64,000 nucleotides of DNA from CAWCDJ01 sp963796675 (GTDB lineage: Bacteria; Acidobacteriota; Terriglobia; Bryobacterales; Bryobacteraceae). The DNA is taken from contig CAWCMS010000005.1 in NCBI GenBank assembly GCA_963796675.1, forward strand, positions 62,001-126,000. Direction: 5' to 3'. The notes below the pieces were generated by a model. It was not told where the DNA came from. It did not search any database and worked only from the letters and a program-made list of their open reading frames with translations. Position numbers and translations under genes: made by a program. Positions 34,833-42,713 of the stretch are shown piece by piece. Every line of letters begins with the position of its first letter. The stretch's first letter is position 1.

Positions 34833-34890
34833 CTGTGCAGTTTCAATCTATCTCTGAAAGGCCCCCTCGGGCAATGCGGCTGTGATATCA

Positions 34891-37302
34891 ATGAAAACTA
34901 TGATCTCGCCCAGACTCGGCCTCGTAGCCGCTTTCGCGGTGTGCGCGACCGCCGCCGACCTGCAGCACGCTATCGTCGTCTCTCCCTCCGCCGCGGCCAT
35001 GCCCGTGCAGAAGGCCTCCCAAATACTTCGCGAAGAGATCGAGAAGCGAACCGAAATCCGGCTGGAGGCCGCGCACGCGCTGCCTGCATCGAACGCATCC
35101 TTCATCCTCGTCGGCACGAACCGCGAAGTGGAAACGATGTCTCCCGACCTTTACCGCCGCCTTCCCGCCGCGCCCGAGGGCGGCGATGGTTTCCGCGTGG
35201 CGATCTTCGGAAGCTCTGCCGTCGTGGCCGGTAACAGCGATCGCGCGGTGGTCTTCGGCGCGGGCTACCTGCTGCGGCACCTCGAGATGCGCCGCGGCAA
35301 GATCCTCCAGGCCGACGACCACCTGAGCGTCGCGACCGCCCCCAAGTACGCGATCCGCGGCCACCAGTTGGGCTATCGGCCCAAGGTCAATGCCTACGAC
35401 GCCTTCACGGTCCCGATGTTCGAGCAGTACATCCGCGACCTCGCCATCTTCGGCACCAACTCCATTGAGCTCATCCCACCGCGCTCGGACGATGCCGACG
35501 CCAGCCCGCACTTCCCGCTGCCCAAGATCGAAATGATGGAGCAGGTCTCGCGCATTTGCGACGAGTACGGCCTCGACGTCTGGATCTGGTTCCCCGCCAT
35601 GGACAAGGACTACTCGGACCCGGCCACGGTCGACTTCGCGCTCAAGGAATGGGCCGAGGTCTTCCGCCGCCTTCCGCGCATCGACAACATCTTCGTCCCC
35701 GGCGGCGACCCCGGCCACACCGAGCCCAAGTATCTGCTCGCGCTGCTCGAAAAGCAGACCGAGAGCCTGCACAAATATCATCCGAAAGCCCACATGTGGG
35801 TCTCGCCGCAGAGCTTCTCGAAGGAGTGGATGGAGGAGTTCTACCAGCTCATGCAGGCCGAACCGAAGTGGCTGACCGGCGTGGTCTTCGGACCGCAGTT
35901 GCGCGACAGCCTGCCCGAGCTGCGCCGCCGCGTGCCCGCACGCTACCCCATCCGCCGCTATCCCGACATCACTCACAGCATCGACTGCCAGTATTTCGTG
36001 CCCGACTGGGACCTGGCCTATATGGTGACCGAGGGCCGTGAAGTCGCCAACCCGCGCCCGCTCGATGAACGCGCCATCTTCGAGGCCTATCGCAATTACG
36101 CCGTCGGCTTCAGCACTTACTCCGAAGGCGTCAACGACGATGTGAACAAGTTCGTGTGGAGCATTCTCGGCTGGGATCCGAATGCCGATCTGCACGCCGC
36201 CTTGCGCGAGTTCGGCCGCTATTTCATCGGCGACGAAGCGGGCGACGATTATGCCGCCGGCCTGTTCGCCCTGGAGCGCGACTGGCGCGGGCCCCTGCTC
36301 ACCAACGAAGGCGTCGACACCACTTTCCAGATGTTCCGCGATCTCGAAAAGCACGCCACTCCGCAGATGAAGCTCAACTGGCGCTTCCAGCAGGCCCTCT
36401 ACCGCGCCTATTACGACGAGTACGTGCGCCAGCGCCTCCTCTACGAAACCGCGCTCGAGCAGCAGGCGGTCGGCGAACTGCGCAGCGCACCGCGCACCGG
36501 TTCGCAACTCGCGATGGATCAGGCCAAGCAGACACTCGATAAGTCCGTCACGCAGCCGGTGGCCGCCGACATCCGCGCCCGCCTGATGGAGCTGAGCGAG
36601 GCGCTTTACGGCAGCATCCATGCGCAATTGAGCGTGGAGAAATATCAGGCGATCGCGGTGGGCCGCGGCGCCAGTTCCGATACCGCCGACGTGCCGCTCA
36701 ACAACCGCTGGTGGCTCGAACAGCGCTTCCGCGAGATCGGCGCCATGACCGACGAACGCGAGCGAATCGCCGCCATCGATGAAGCAGTTAACCGCACCGA
36801 CCCCGGCCCCGGCGGCTTCTACGACGATCTGGGCGATCTCGCGCGCCAGCCTCATCTCGTCCGAGGCCCCGGCTATCCCTCCGACCCGGCGTTCCTGCAG
36901 TCTTCCTACGTGGGTATCGGGCAGGCGGGCGTGGGCCGCATCAACCTGGTCTCGGGCTACCAGAACAACTACCCGCGGCCGTGGGTCTCGGTCGGCGCGG
37001 CTTTGAACGATACCCCGGTCAAGCTGCAGTATGACGGCCTCGATCCGCGCGCCGAATACAAGGTGCGGGTGGTTTACGGGGGCGGCGGCTCCGGTCCGAA
37101 GCTGCGGCTGGTGGCGAACGAAAAAATCGAGATCCACCCATGGCTGAAGCGGCCCGTGCCGATCCATCCCCTGGAATTCGATATCCCGCGCGCGGCAACA
37201 GCCGGGGGGACGCTCGAATTGACCTTCTCGCGCGAACCGGGGTTGAGCGGCAACGGCCGTGGTCTCGAAATCGCCGAAGTCTGGCTGATTCGCAAGCAGT
37301 AG
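34891..37302 (+). CDS. Exported GH67-like hydrolase, paralogue B
   Basis: About 803 residues with a Sec-type signal (SPRLGLVAAFAVCATA), in contrast with the Tat signal of paralogue A. Start chosen at ATG 34891; GTG 34882 in frame is possible and neither has a strong ribosome site. The two proteins share the barrel entry RGHQLGYRPKVNAYDAF, FVPGGDPGHTEPKY, PDITHSIDCQYFVPDWD and PLNNRWWLE, then LEIAEVWLIRK at the end. Likely acts on plant-type polysaccharide outside the cytoplasm. The pair suggests duplication followed by inversion. Confidence 0.72.
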   Translation: MKTMISPRLGLVAAFAVCATAADLQHAIVVSPSAAAMPVQKASQILREEIEKRTEIRLEAAHALPASNASFILVGTNREVETMSPDLYRRLPAAPEGGDGFRVAIFGSSAVVAGNSDRAVVFGAGYLLRHLEMRRGKILQADDHLSVATAPKYAIRGHQLGYRPKVNAYDAFTVPMFEQYIRDLAIFGTNSIELIPPRSDDADASPHFPLPKIEMMEQVSRICDEYGLDVWIWFPAMDKDYSDPATVDFALKEWAEVFRRLPRIDNIFVPGGDPGHTEPKYLLALLEKQTESLHKYHPKAHMWVSPQSFSKEWMEEFYQLMQAEPKWLTGVVFGPQLRDSLPELRRRVPARYPIRRYPDITHSIDCQYFVPDWDLAYMVTEGREVANPRPLDERAIFEAYRNYAVGFSTYSEGVNDDVNKFVWSILGWDPNADLHAALREFGRYFIGDEAGDDYAAGLFALERDWRGPLLTNEGVDTTFQMFRDLEKHATPQMKLNWRFQQALYRAYYDEYVRQRLLYETALEQQAVGELRSAPRTGSQLAMDQAKQTLDKSVTQPVAADIRARLMELSEALYGSIHAQLSVEKYQAIAVGRGASSDTADVPLNNRWWLEQRFREIGAMTDERERIAAIDEAVNRTDPGPGGFYDDLGDLARQPHLVRGPGYPSDPAFLQSSYVGIGQAGVGRINLVSGYQNNYPRPWVSVGAALNDTPVKLQYDGLDPRAEYKVRVVYGGGGSGPKLRLVANEKIEIHPWLKRPVPIHPLEFDIPRAATAGGTLELTFSREPGLSGNGRGLEIAEVWLIRKQ

Positions 37303-37309
37303 TCCGCCC

Positions 37310-37365
37310 GCTCCCTCACAGTCGCGGCTCTGTGAACTGCAGCCACCCGTCACCGAGGCGCGACC
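37310..37365. repeat. Inverted repeat between convergent hydrolase genes
   Basis: 17-bp arms GCTCCCTCACAGTCGCG (37310-37326) and its near complement (37349-37365) with 2 mismatches and a 22-base spacer. The unit looks like a dispersed Solibacter-type palindrome. It lies between two convergent stops (37302 and 37388) and may end transcription from both sides. Confidence 0.55.
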
Positions 37366-37387
37366 GTGAGGAAGCACGCGCGGAGCC

Positions 37388-39418
37388 TTACGACACCTGC
37401 CAGTACACCGAATAACGCTTGCCGAAGATACGATTCAGCGGCATCATCGTTACGTCTTTCGCCTGCCCCACCGTGCGGAACGTAAGCGGTGCGTCCGCGG
37501 GCTTGACCCATCCTTCGGAAGCTTTGAATGACGGAACGCTAATGGGATTCCGCTGCACCGCGGGGGCGTTGTGGCCGATCGTATTCTCCTCGGTCAGCCC
37601 CTCGGTCCCCAGATCGCCCGCGAGCACCACTGGACCGTAGAGCACCGCCACCATGTGCGGATCGTCGGGCATCGCGTCGAAGTGGAGCCGCATCGGCAGC
37701 GCAAGTTCCACTCGGTCGCCCGTCTTCCACGTGCGCTTGATCGTGAGGTAGCTGCCCGGCGACGCCGATGCTTCGAGCGGGCGTCCATTGACCTTTACCG
37801 TGGGCGCCGCATCCAGCCATCCCGGAATGCGGAGCCGCAGCGGCATCTCGACCGGTTTTTCCGCGGTGAACAGCAGAGTGGTGCCCTGCTGTTCCGGATA
37901 TTTCGTCTCCTGCCGCAGCTTCAGGCCTTTCTCTTTCCAATCGAGCTCCGAGGGGATGAACTGGTTGACGAAAAGGCCGTGCCCGTCGTGCCAGTAGATG
38001 CTGTCCGCCAGCTTCGAGTACTCCTCCACGCCGGTGCCTGTGCAGCACCAAAAGTTGTGATCCTCGTTGTTGAAGGTCTTCCACGTGCCCGGTGTCAGCG
38101 AGAGGTAATACTGTGTGTAGCCTTTGTCCGGCAGGATGGTGCCGAGCCGGTGATTGAGCATCAGGCGCTCGTAATAGTCGAAGTAGCGCGGGTCGGCGGT
38201 CCAGCCGTAGAGGTGCCGCGTCAGCTTCATCATGTTATACGCGCAGCAGCATTCCGCGGTGGCGGCGCTCACCTTCAGCTCATGGGCCAGCTCACGAGGC
38301 TGCCCGTACCACAGCTCGCCGTTACTCGTGCCGCCGGTGACGTAACTCCGCGCTGTCACGATCTCGTACCAGAAATAGTCAGCCACGTCGTGGAATCGCA
38401 TATCGCCCGAAATCTCGTACCGCCGGGCTGCGCCGATCACCTGCGGTATATGCGTATTGACGTGTAGAGGATGGCCGCCCGGCCCGCGATTCAGTTCATC
38501 GCGCCGCAGGGCCAGCGGATTGAAGAACCACTTCTTGGTATAACGGTCGGCCGCCTTCGCCCACTGGTCATTATTCGTGATGGCCGCCAGATCATAGAGC
38601 ACTTCGGCCATCCCGCCGTACTCGGTGCCGAGAATCTCCTGCATGTGCTCTTCGGATTTCGAGGCGGTCCACTGGTCCGCCCATCCGGCCATGCCTTCGA
38701 GCACTTGAAGCGCCTGCGCGTTCCCGGCAAGCTGGTGCATGTCGCGCATGCCGGCCATGATCTTGTGGATGGTGTAGAACGGCGCCCATGGAAGCTGCGG
38801 CGCCGCGGGATCGGGATTGTGCGGCTTGCCGGAAAGTGCGTCCAGGCGGTCAAACAATTCCATCGGGAAGGCGCTCAAATAACCGCCGCCGAGTTTCTGC
38901 TGGCACTTGGCGAGTTCGGCCACCAGCTCGTCGCCCTTGGCCTTGGCTTCGCGGTCGCCCGTGGCGGCATAAAGCTGCGCGCTTGCCGAAAGGAAATGTC
39001 CCGTGAAATGGCCGCGAAGTTCCGTGCCGTGTTTGCCGTCGGCCGGCGCTTCCCATCCGCCGAAGGGGTTCTCCACGCCGGCGGTGGAGAGCCCGGCGTT
39101 CTGCCGGAAATTGTAGAGCAGCCGCGGAGCGTCAAGCCGGGCCATGTAGCCGCGATTCCACTCCTGCGCCTCGTGGAAGGGTCCGGGCAGCAGCTTCACC
39201 TGCGCCAGCGGAAATGGCTGCACCTTGGGAGCCGCATCTTTCCGCGCGAATTCGATCGGCCCATCGAATGGAGGCACGTCGAGCGCCGGCCGGCGAGGCC
39301 GCTGAGGTTGCGGCGGCGGAGTGGCAGCCTGCGGCGCGGTCTGGGCGGCCAAAGCAGGGGCGGCCATCGCGGCCGCGAACGCGCGCCGGCTCAGGCGCGC
39401 CGAATTCGCTTCGCTCAT
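37388..39418 (-). CDS. Tat-exported GH127 beta-L-arabinofuranosidase family protein
   Basis: About 676 residues. ATG 39418 has AAGGAG directly upstream, preferred over an earlier in-frame start at 39472. A Tat-like signal (RLSRRAFAAAMAAP) is followed by a Pro-rich spacer and the (alpha/alpha)6 GH127 core. Active-site features of the family: TSNGELW (general acid/base Glu), ECCCAYN and the later FWCCTGTG (zinc-binding Glu and three Cys, one the nucleophile in characterised members). It removes beta-L-arabinofuranose from plant or bacterial glycans outside the cytoplasm. Last gene before the zinc-ribbon membrane protein on the same strand. Confidence 0.85.
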   Translation of the reverse strand: MSEANSARLSRRAFAAAMAAPALAAQTAPQAATPPPQPQRPRRPALDVPPFDGPIEFARKDAAPKVQPFPLAQVKLLPGPFHEAQEWNRGYMARLDAPRLLYNFRQNAGLSTAGVENPFGGWEAPADGKHGTELRGHFTGHFLSASAQLYAATGDREAKAKGDELVAELAKCQQKLGGGYLSAFPMELFDRLDALSGKPHNPDPAAPQLPWAPFYTIHKIMAGMRDMHQLAGNAQALQVLEGMAGWADQWTASKSEEHMQEILGTEYGGMAEVLYDLAAITNNDQWAKAADRYTKKWFFNPLALRRDELNRGPGGHPLHVNTHIPQVIGAARRYEISGDMRFHDVADYFWYEIVTARSYVTGGTSNGELWYGQPRELAHELKVSAATAECCCAYNMMKLTRHLYGWTADPRYFDYYERLMLNHRLGTILPDKGYTQYYLSLTPGTWKTFNNEDHNFWCCTGTGVEEYSKLADSIYWHDGHGLFVNQFIPSELDWKEKGLKLRQETKYPEQQGTTLLFTAEKPVEMPLRLRIPGWLDAAPTVKVNGRPLEASASPGSYLTIKRTWKTGDRVELALPMRLHFDAMPDDPHMVAVLYGPVVLAGDLGTEGLTEENTIGHNAPAVQRNPISVPSFKASEGWVKPADAPLTFRTVGQAKDVTMMPLNRIFGKRYSVYWQVS

Positions 39419-39482
39419 TTCGATCTCCTTGCCACGTCTGCAATCGCTTGCAGCGTTGCGGTCATTGTACAACGCAGCAAGT

Positions 39483-40112
39483 TCAGGACGAAGCCCGAGG
39501 AGCGCACGGATCCTGCAGTTCCAGTCCGTTGCCGCAGTACGGGCAGAAGCGGTCCGTATCGCGAACTTCGCGGGCGCACTGCGAACAGGCCGGGTGCAGA
39601 TTGTACTTGCAGCCGGGGCAATAGTTGAAGCGGGCGCTGACCATGCTGCCGCATTGCGGACAGTGGAACGGCAGCGGCTCGCGGATCAGGAAGTAGATGA
39701 CGAACCCGGTGAAGAGATACGCCGGAAAGAGCACGATCACGAGGAAGGTCCACAGCGCTGCGTTCATCCCGCGGCGGCGCGCGTCGTGATACACATAGGC
39801 GGTCAGGAACAGAATGGCCGCCATCGAAATAGCGCAGGCCAGAACGATCCCCGCCGGCGCCAGCACGTCCCACGGCGGACCGAGATCCGCCCCCGGCGAC
39901 CCAGCCTCGCCAAACGGGCCGATGTGGTTCGCGCTCATCACGATCACGATGGCTTCGGCGATCACGAATAGCGCCGTCATCGTGGCCACCAGCCAGCCCG
40001 GCACCATGCGGATCTCATCCGAAAAGCGCAGCCGCTCCTTCGTCATCCGGAACCGGATGAGCCGCATCTTCTCGTTCCAGGGTTCGGCTACCGATTGCTG
40101 AAGTCTCGCCAT
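39483..40112 (-). CDS. Zinc-ribbon membrane protein
   Basis: 209 residues: four membrane helices (around residues 40-60, 85-110 and 120-145, with a gap), then a soluble tail with three CxxC-type pairs (CPQC, CPGC, CSQC and CPYC) as double zinc ribbons. No family name recognised. It overlaps the anti-sigma gene by 25 bases, so the three genes 41142-39483 form one unit. It may be a partner of the anti-sigma system, but this is inferred from overlap only. Confidence 0.65.
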   Translation of the reverse strand: MARLQQSVAEPWNEKMRLIRFRMTKERLRFSDEIRMVPGWLVATMTALFVIAEAIVIVMSANHIGPFGEAGSPGADLGPPWDVLAPAGIVLACAISMAAILFLTAYVYHDARRRGMNAALWTFLVIVLFPAYLFTGFVIYFLIREPLPFHCPQCGSMVSARFNYCPGCKYNLHPACSQCAREVRDTDRFCPYCGNGLELQDPCAPRASS

Positions 40113-40576
40113 AACACTTCTCCTTGGTTGTCTCTTTCAAACAGCAGCACCGCCGCCGTAAGCAGCGCCGGAACCGCCCACCACAGCGCAAAACTCATCT
40201 TCACCAGCAACACCGGCGCACCGGCCCACTGCCCGAGCCACTCGAAGCCCCTCCAGATCCATGGCGCGCTGGCGACCCCCACCACCCACGAGAAGCCGAA
40301 CGCCAACCACAGGGCCCATCCTGCGCCCTCACGCCGCTTGTGTTCGCTGTCCCGCAAATAGACCCGCACTCCGGTGCGAGCGGCCAGGCCAGGCGGCAGA
40401 TCGACCGGAATCGCGCGCAGTTCGCCCAGCAGACGCCCGGTCGCGGCCATCTCCAGCCCGCACTCCTCGCAGATCTCCAGGTGCCGGCCGAGTTGTTCGC
40501 GCTCGGCCGCCGAGAGCCCCTCCACTCGATCTTTCAGGATGAGCCTCCGGCACTTTTCATGGATATCGCCGTTCAT
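40088..40576 (-). CDS. Anti-sigma factor with ZAS zinc finger
   Basis: 162 residues. The N terminus has HLEICEECGLEM, the HxxxCxxC zinc-binding anti-sigma motif with a preceding helix (SAAEREQLGRHLE), then a linker and two membrane helices (about 95-150). It would bind and inactivate the ECF sigma at the membrane. Its ATG overlaps the sigma gene stop (ATGA at 40573), as is usual for such pairs, and the zinc-ribbon gene overlaps its end. Confidence 0.85.
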   Translation of the reverse strand: MNGDIHEKCRRLILKDRVEGLSAAEREQLGRHLEICEECGLEMAATGRLLGELRAIPVDLPPGLAARTGVRVYLRDSEHKRREGAGWALWLAFGFSWVVGVASAPWIWRGFEWLGQWAGAPVLLVKMSFALWWAVPALLTAAVLLFERDNQGEVLWRDFSNR

Positions 40577-41142
40577 CGGCCGCCCCCTTCCATCGCCGTC
40601 CGCAGCATCTCCAACCCGCGATACAGGCGCGACTTCACCGTCGCGAGAGGCACTCCCGCGATCCCCGCGATCTCATCAAGCTGCAGCTCTTCCTGGAAGC
40701 GCAGCAGCAGCACTTCGCGATGGATGGCCGGCAGCCGCTCCATAGCCGCCTGCACGTTCGCGCTGCGCTCGCTTTCCGCGAATAGCTCGAGCGGCGATGG
40801 CGCGTCGAGCTTCGGATCCTCGAGATCCGCCAGCGGCTCCGGCTTCTTCCTGCGCTGCAGGTCGATCACCAGGTGCCGCGCGATCGCGAAGAGCCACGTC
40901 TCGAACCGCGCCTTGCCGTCATACTGCGCACCGCGGTCGAGCACCCGGACCCACGTCTCCTGAAACAGATCTTCCGCCGTTTCGCGGTCGCGAGTCAGGT
41001 AGAGCAGGTAGCGGAACAGCCGGTACTGGTATTGCGCGATCAGCAGGTCGAGCACGCCCGGATCGCGCCGGCGCAGCGCCCTGGCCAGAGACTTACGGTC
41101 GTCCGCGATCGCGATCGGCATCGAGAATGCCAGTGTAGCCAT
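40573..41142 (-). CDS. ECF-type RNA polymerase sigma factor
   Basis: 189 residues, the standard ECF length, with region 2 (FRYLLYLTRDRETAEDLFQETWVRV and RFETWLFAIARHLVIDLQRR, both split by short gaps) and region 4 (MERLPAIHREVLLLRFQEE, then LDEIAGIAGVPLATVKSRLYRG, the helix-turn-helix). No N-terminal sigma regions 1 or 3. A start at 41121 (MPIAIADD) is also possible. The cognate anti-sigma follows immediately. Targets unknown; one candidate promoter is at 31049-31074. Confidence 0.9.
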   Translation of the reverse strand: MATLAFSMPIAIADDRKSLARALRRRDPGVLDLLIAQYQYRLFRYLLYLTRDRETAEDLFQETWVRVLDRGAQYDGKARFETWLFAIARHLVIDLQRRKKPEPLADLEDPKLDAPSPLELFAESERSANVQAAMERLPAIHREVLLLRFQEELQLDEIAGIAGVPLATVKSRLYRGLEMLRTAMEGGGR

Positions 41143-41196
41143 TCGACCTTATATACGATGCAGCAGGCCAAAAAGACTCATGCCGGTCGGGTTCGG

Positions 41197-41225
41197 TTGA
41201 CGGAGAGTAGAGCGGTCGGTTAAGC
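41197..41225 (+). promoter_or_regulatory. Weak sigma-70-like promoter ahead of the APC permease
   Basis: TTGACG (41197-41202), 17-base spacer, TTAAGC (41220-41225). The -35 box is good and the -10 poor. The permease ATG at 41238 would be nearly leaderless from this promoter, and no Shine-Dalgarno sequence was seen before it, which is consistent with that. Confidence 0.3.
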
Positions 41226-41237
41226 TTCACGAAACAA

Positions 41238-42713
41238 ATGTCTCGCCCCACCGGAGTGCTGGAAAAGAAGGAAGAAGGGTTTGTCCGCGGCCTCAATCTG
41301 TTCGACGCGACCATGATCGTGATCGGCACCATGATCGGCTCCGGCATCTTTATTGTCTCGGCCGACATGTCCCGCCTGATCGGCAGCCCCGGATGGATGC
41401 TGATGGCCTGGGTCCTGACCGGCGTGCTGACCATTACCGCCGCGCTTTCCTACGGCGAACTCGCCTCCATGCTGCCGCAGGCCGGCGGCATGTACATCTA
41501 CCTGCGCGAAGCCTTTTCGCCGCTGCTCGGCTTTCTCTACGGCTGGACTCTTTTCACCGTCATCCAGACCGGCACCATCGCGGCCGTCGCCGTAGCCTTT
41601 GCGCGCTTCCTCTCCGTGATCTTTCCGCCGGTTTCCGAAACTCACTACCTCATTCCGCCCGCGCACCTCTCGGCCGGATACGCGGTCTCGCTTTCCACCG
41701 CTCAATTGACGGCCATCGCGGTGATCGTTCTGCTCACCTGGACCAACTCCCGCGGCCTCGAATACGGCAAGATCGTGCAGAACCTCTTCACCTCGGCCAA
41801 GACCGTAGCCCTGGCCGCGCTGATCCTGGCCGGCCTCTTCCTCGGCTGGAACTCCGAAGCCGTCCACGCCAATTTCAGCCATGCGTTTTCGCTCGGCAGC
41901 TACGATTCGTCGCTCGGAGTCGCCGCCGCCAGTGTCTTTGGACTGGTAGTCGCGCTCTGCGTCGCGCAATCCGGCTCGCTGTTCTCGGCGGATTCCTGGC
42001 ACGACGTCACCATCATCGCGGGTGAAGTGAAGAATCCGCGGCGCAATCTGCCGCTCGCCATGGCGCTCGGCTGCACGGCGGTGATCGTCCTGTACCTTCT
42101 CGCGAACCTCGCCTACCTGGTGGTCCTGCCGCTGCCCGCGATTCAGAACGCGCCTTCGGACCGCGTGGCCACCGCCATGCTCCAGCAGATCTTCCCCGGC
42201 TACGGCACGGTTCTGATGGCGCTCGCCATCATGATCTCGACCTTCGGCTGCGTCAACAGCCTGGTGCTCGCGGGAGCACGCGCCACCTACGCCATGGCAC
42301 ATGACGGGCTTTTCTTCCGCCGCGCCGGCGAACTCAACAAGGCGCACGTCCCGGGTTGGGCCCTCATGGTGCAAGGCATCTGGGCCGCGGCATTAGTGCT
42401 GCCCCGCACCTACAATGTCGACACCCACCAGTACGGCAACCTCTACAGCAACCTGCTCGATTACGTCATCTCCGCCGCACTGCTGTTCTACATCCTGACG
42501 ATCGCTGGAGTCTTCCGCCTCCGCATCACTCGCCCCAACGCCGAACGCCCCTATCGCGTCGCCGGCTACCCGTTCGTGCCTGCGCTCTACATTCTGTTAG
42601 CCTGCACCGTACTCTACATGCTGTTCGCCTACCGGCCGGCCACCACCTGGCCGGGACTGATCATCGTGATCCTGGGAGCGGCAGTCTACGGCGTGATTCG
42701 AAAGAAAGCATGA
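41238..42713 (+). CDS. APC superfamily amino acid permease
   Basis: 491 residues with 12 membrane helices and the APC signature in helix 1 (MIVIGTMIGSGIFIVSADM, with the broken-helix GSGIF) and helix 2 (GELASMLPQAGGMYIYLREAF). A transporter of amino acids or amines at the inner membrane, H+-coupled. It carries no predicted ligand specificity. Its stop overlaps the start of the S9 peptidase gene (ATGA at 42710), a link that suits uptake plus peptide degradation. Confidence 0.85.
   Translation: MSRPTGVLEKKEEGFVRGLNLFDATMIVIGTMIGSGIFIVSADMSRLIGSPGWMLMAWVLTGVLTITAALSYGELASMLPQAGGMYIYLREAFSPLLGFLYGWTLFTVIQTGTIAAVAVAFARFLSVIFPPVSETHYLIPPAHLSAGYAVSLSTAQLTAIAVIVLLTWTNSRGLEYGKIVQNLFTSAKTVALAALILAGLFLGWNSEAVHANFSHAFSLGSYDSSLGVAAASVFGLVVALCVAQSGSLFSADSWHDVTIIAGEVKNPRRNLPLAMALGCTAVIVLYLLANLAYLVVLPLPAIQNAPSDRVATAMLQQIFPGYGTVLMALAIMISTFGCVNSLVLAGARATYAMAHDGLFFRRAGELNKAHVPGWALMVQGIWAAALVLPRTYNVDTHQYGNLYSNLLDYVISAALLFYILTIAGVFRLRITRPNAERPYRVAGYPFVPALYILLACTVLYMLFAYRPATTWPGLIIVILGAAVYGVIRKKA

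Noticed and set aside
34888..37377. A 829-codon open frame on the minus strand opposite the GH67-like paralogue B.
   Set aside because: It lies wholly antisense to a gene with strong family motifs, and its amino-acid use is that of a GC-rich shadow frame.
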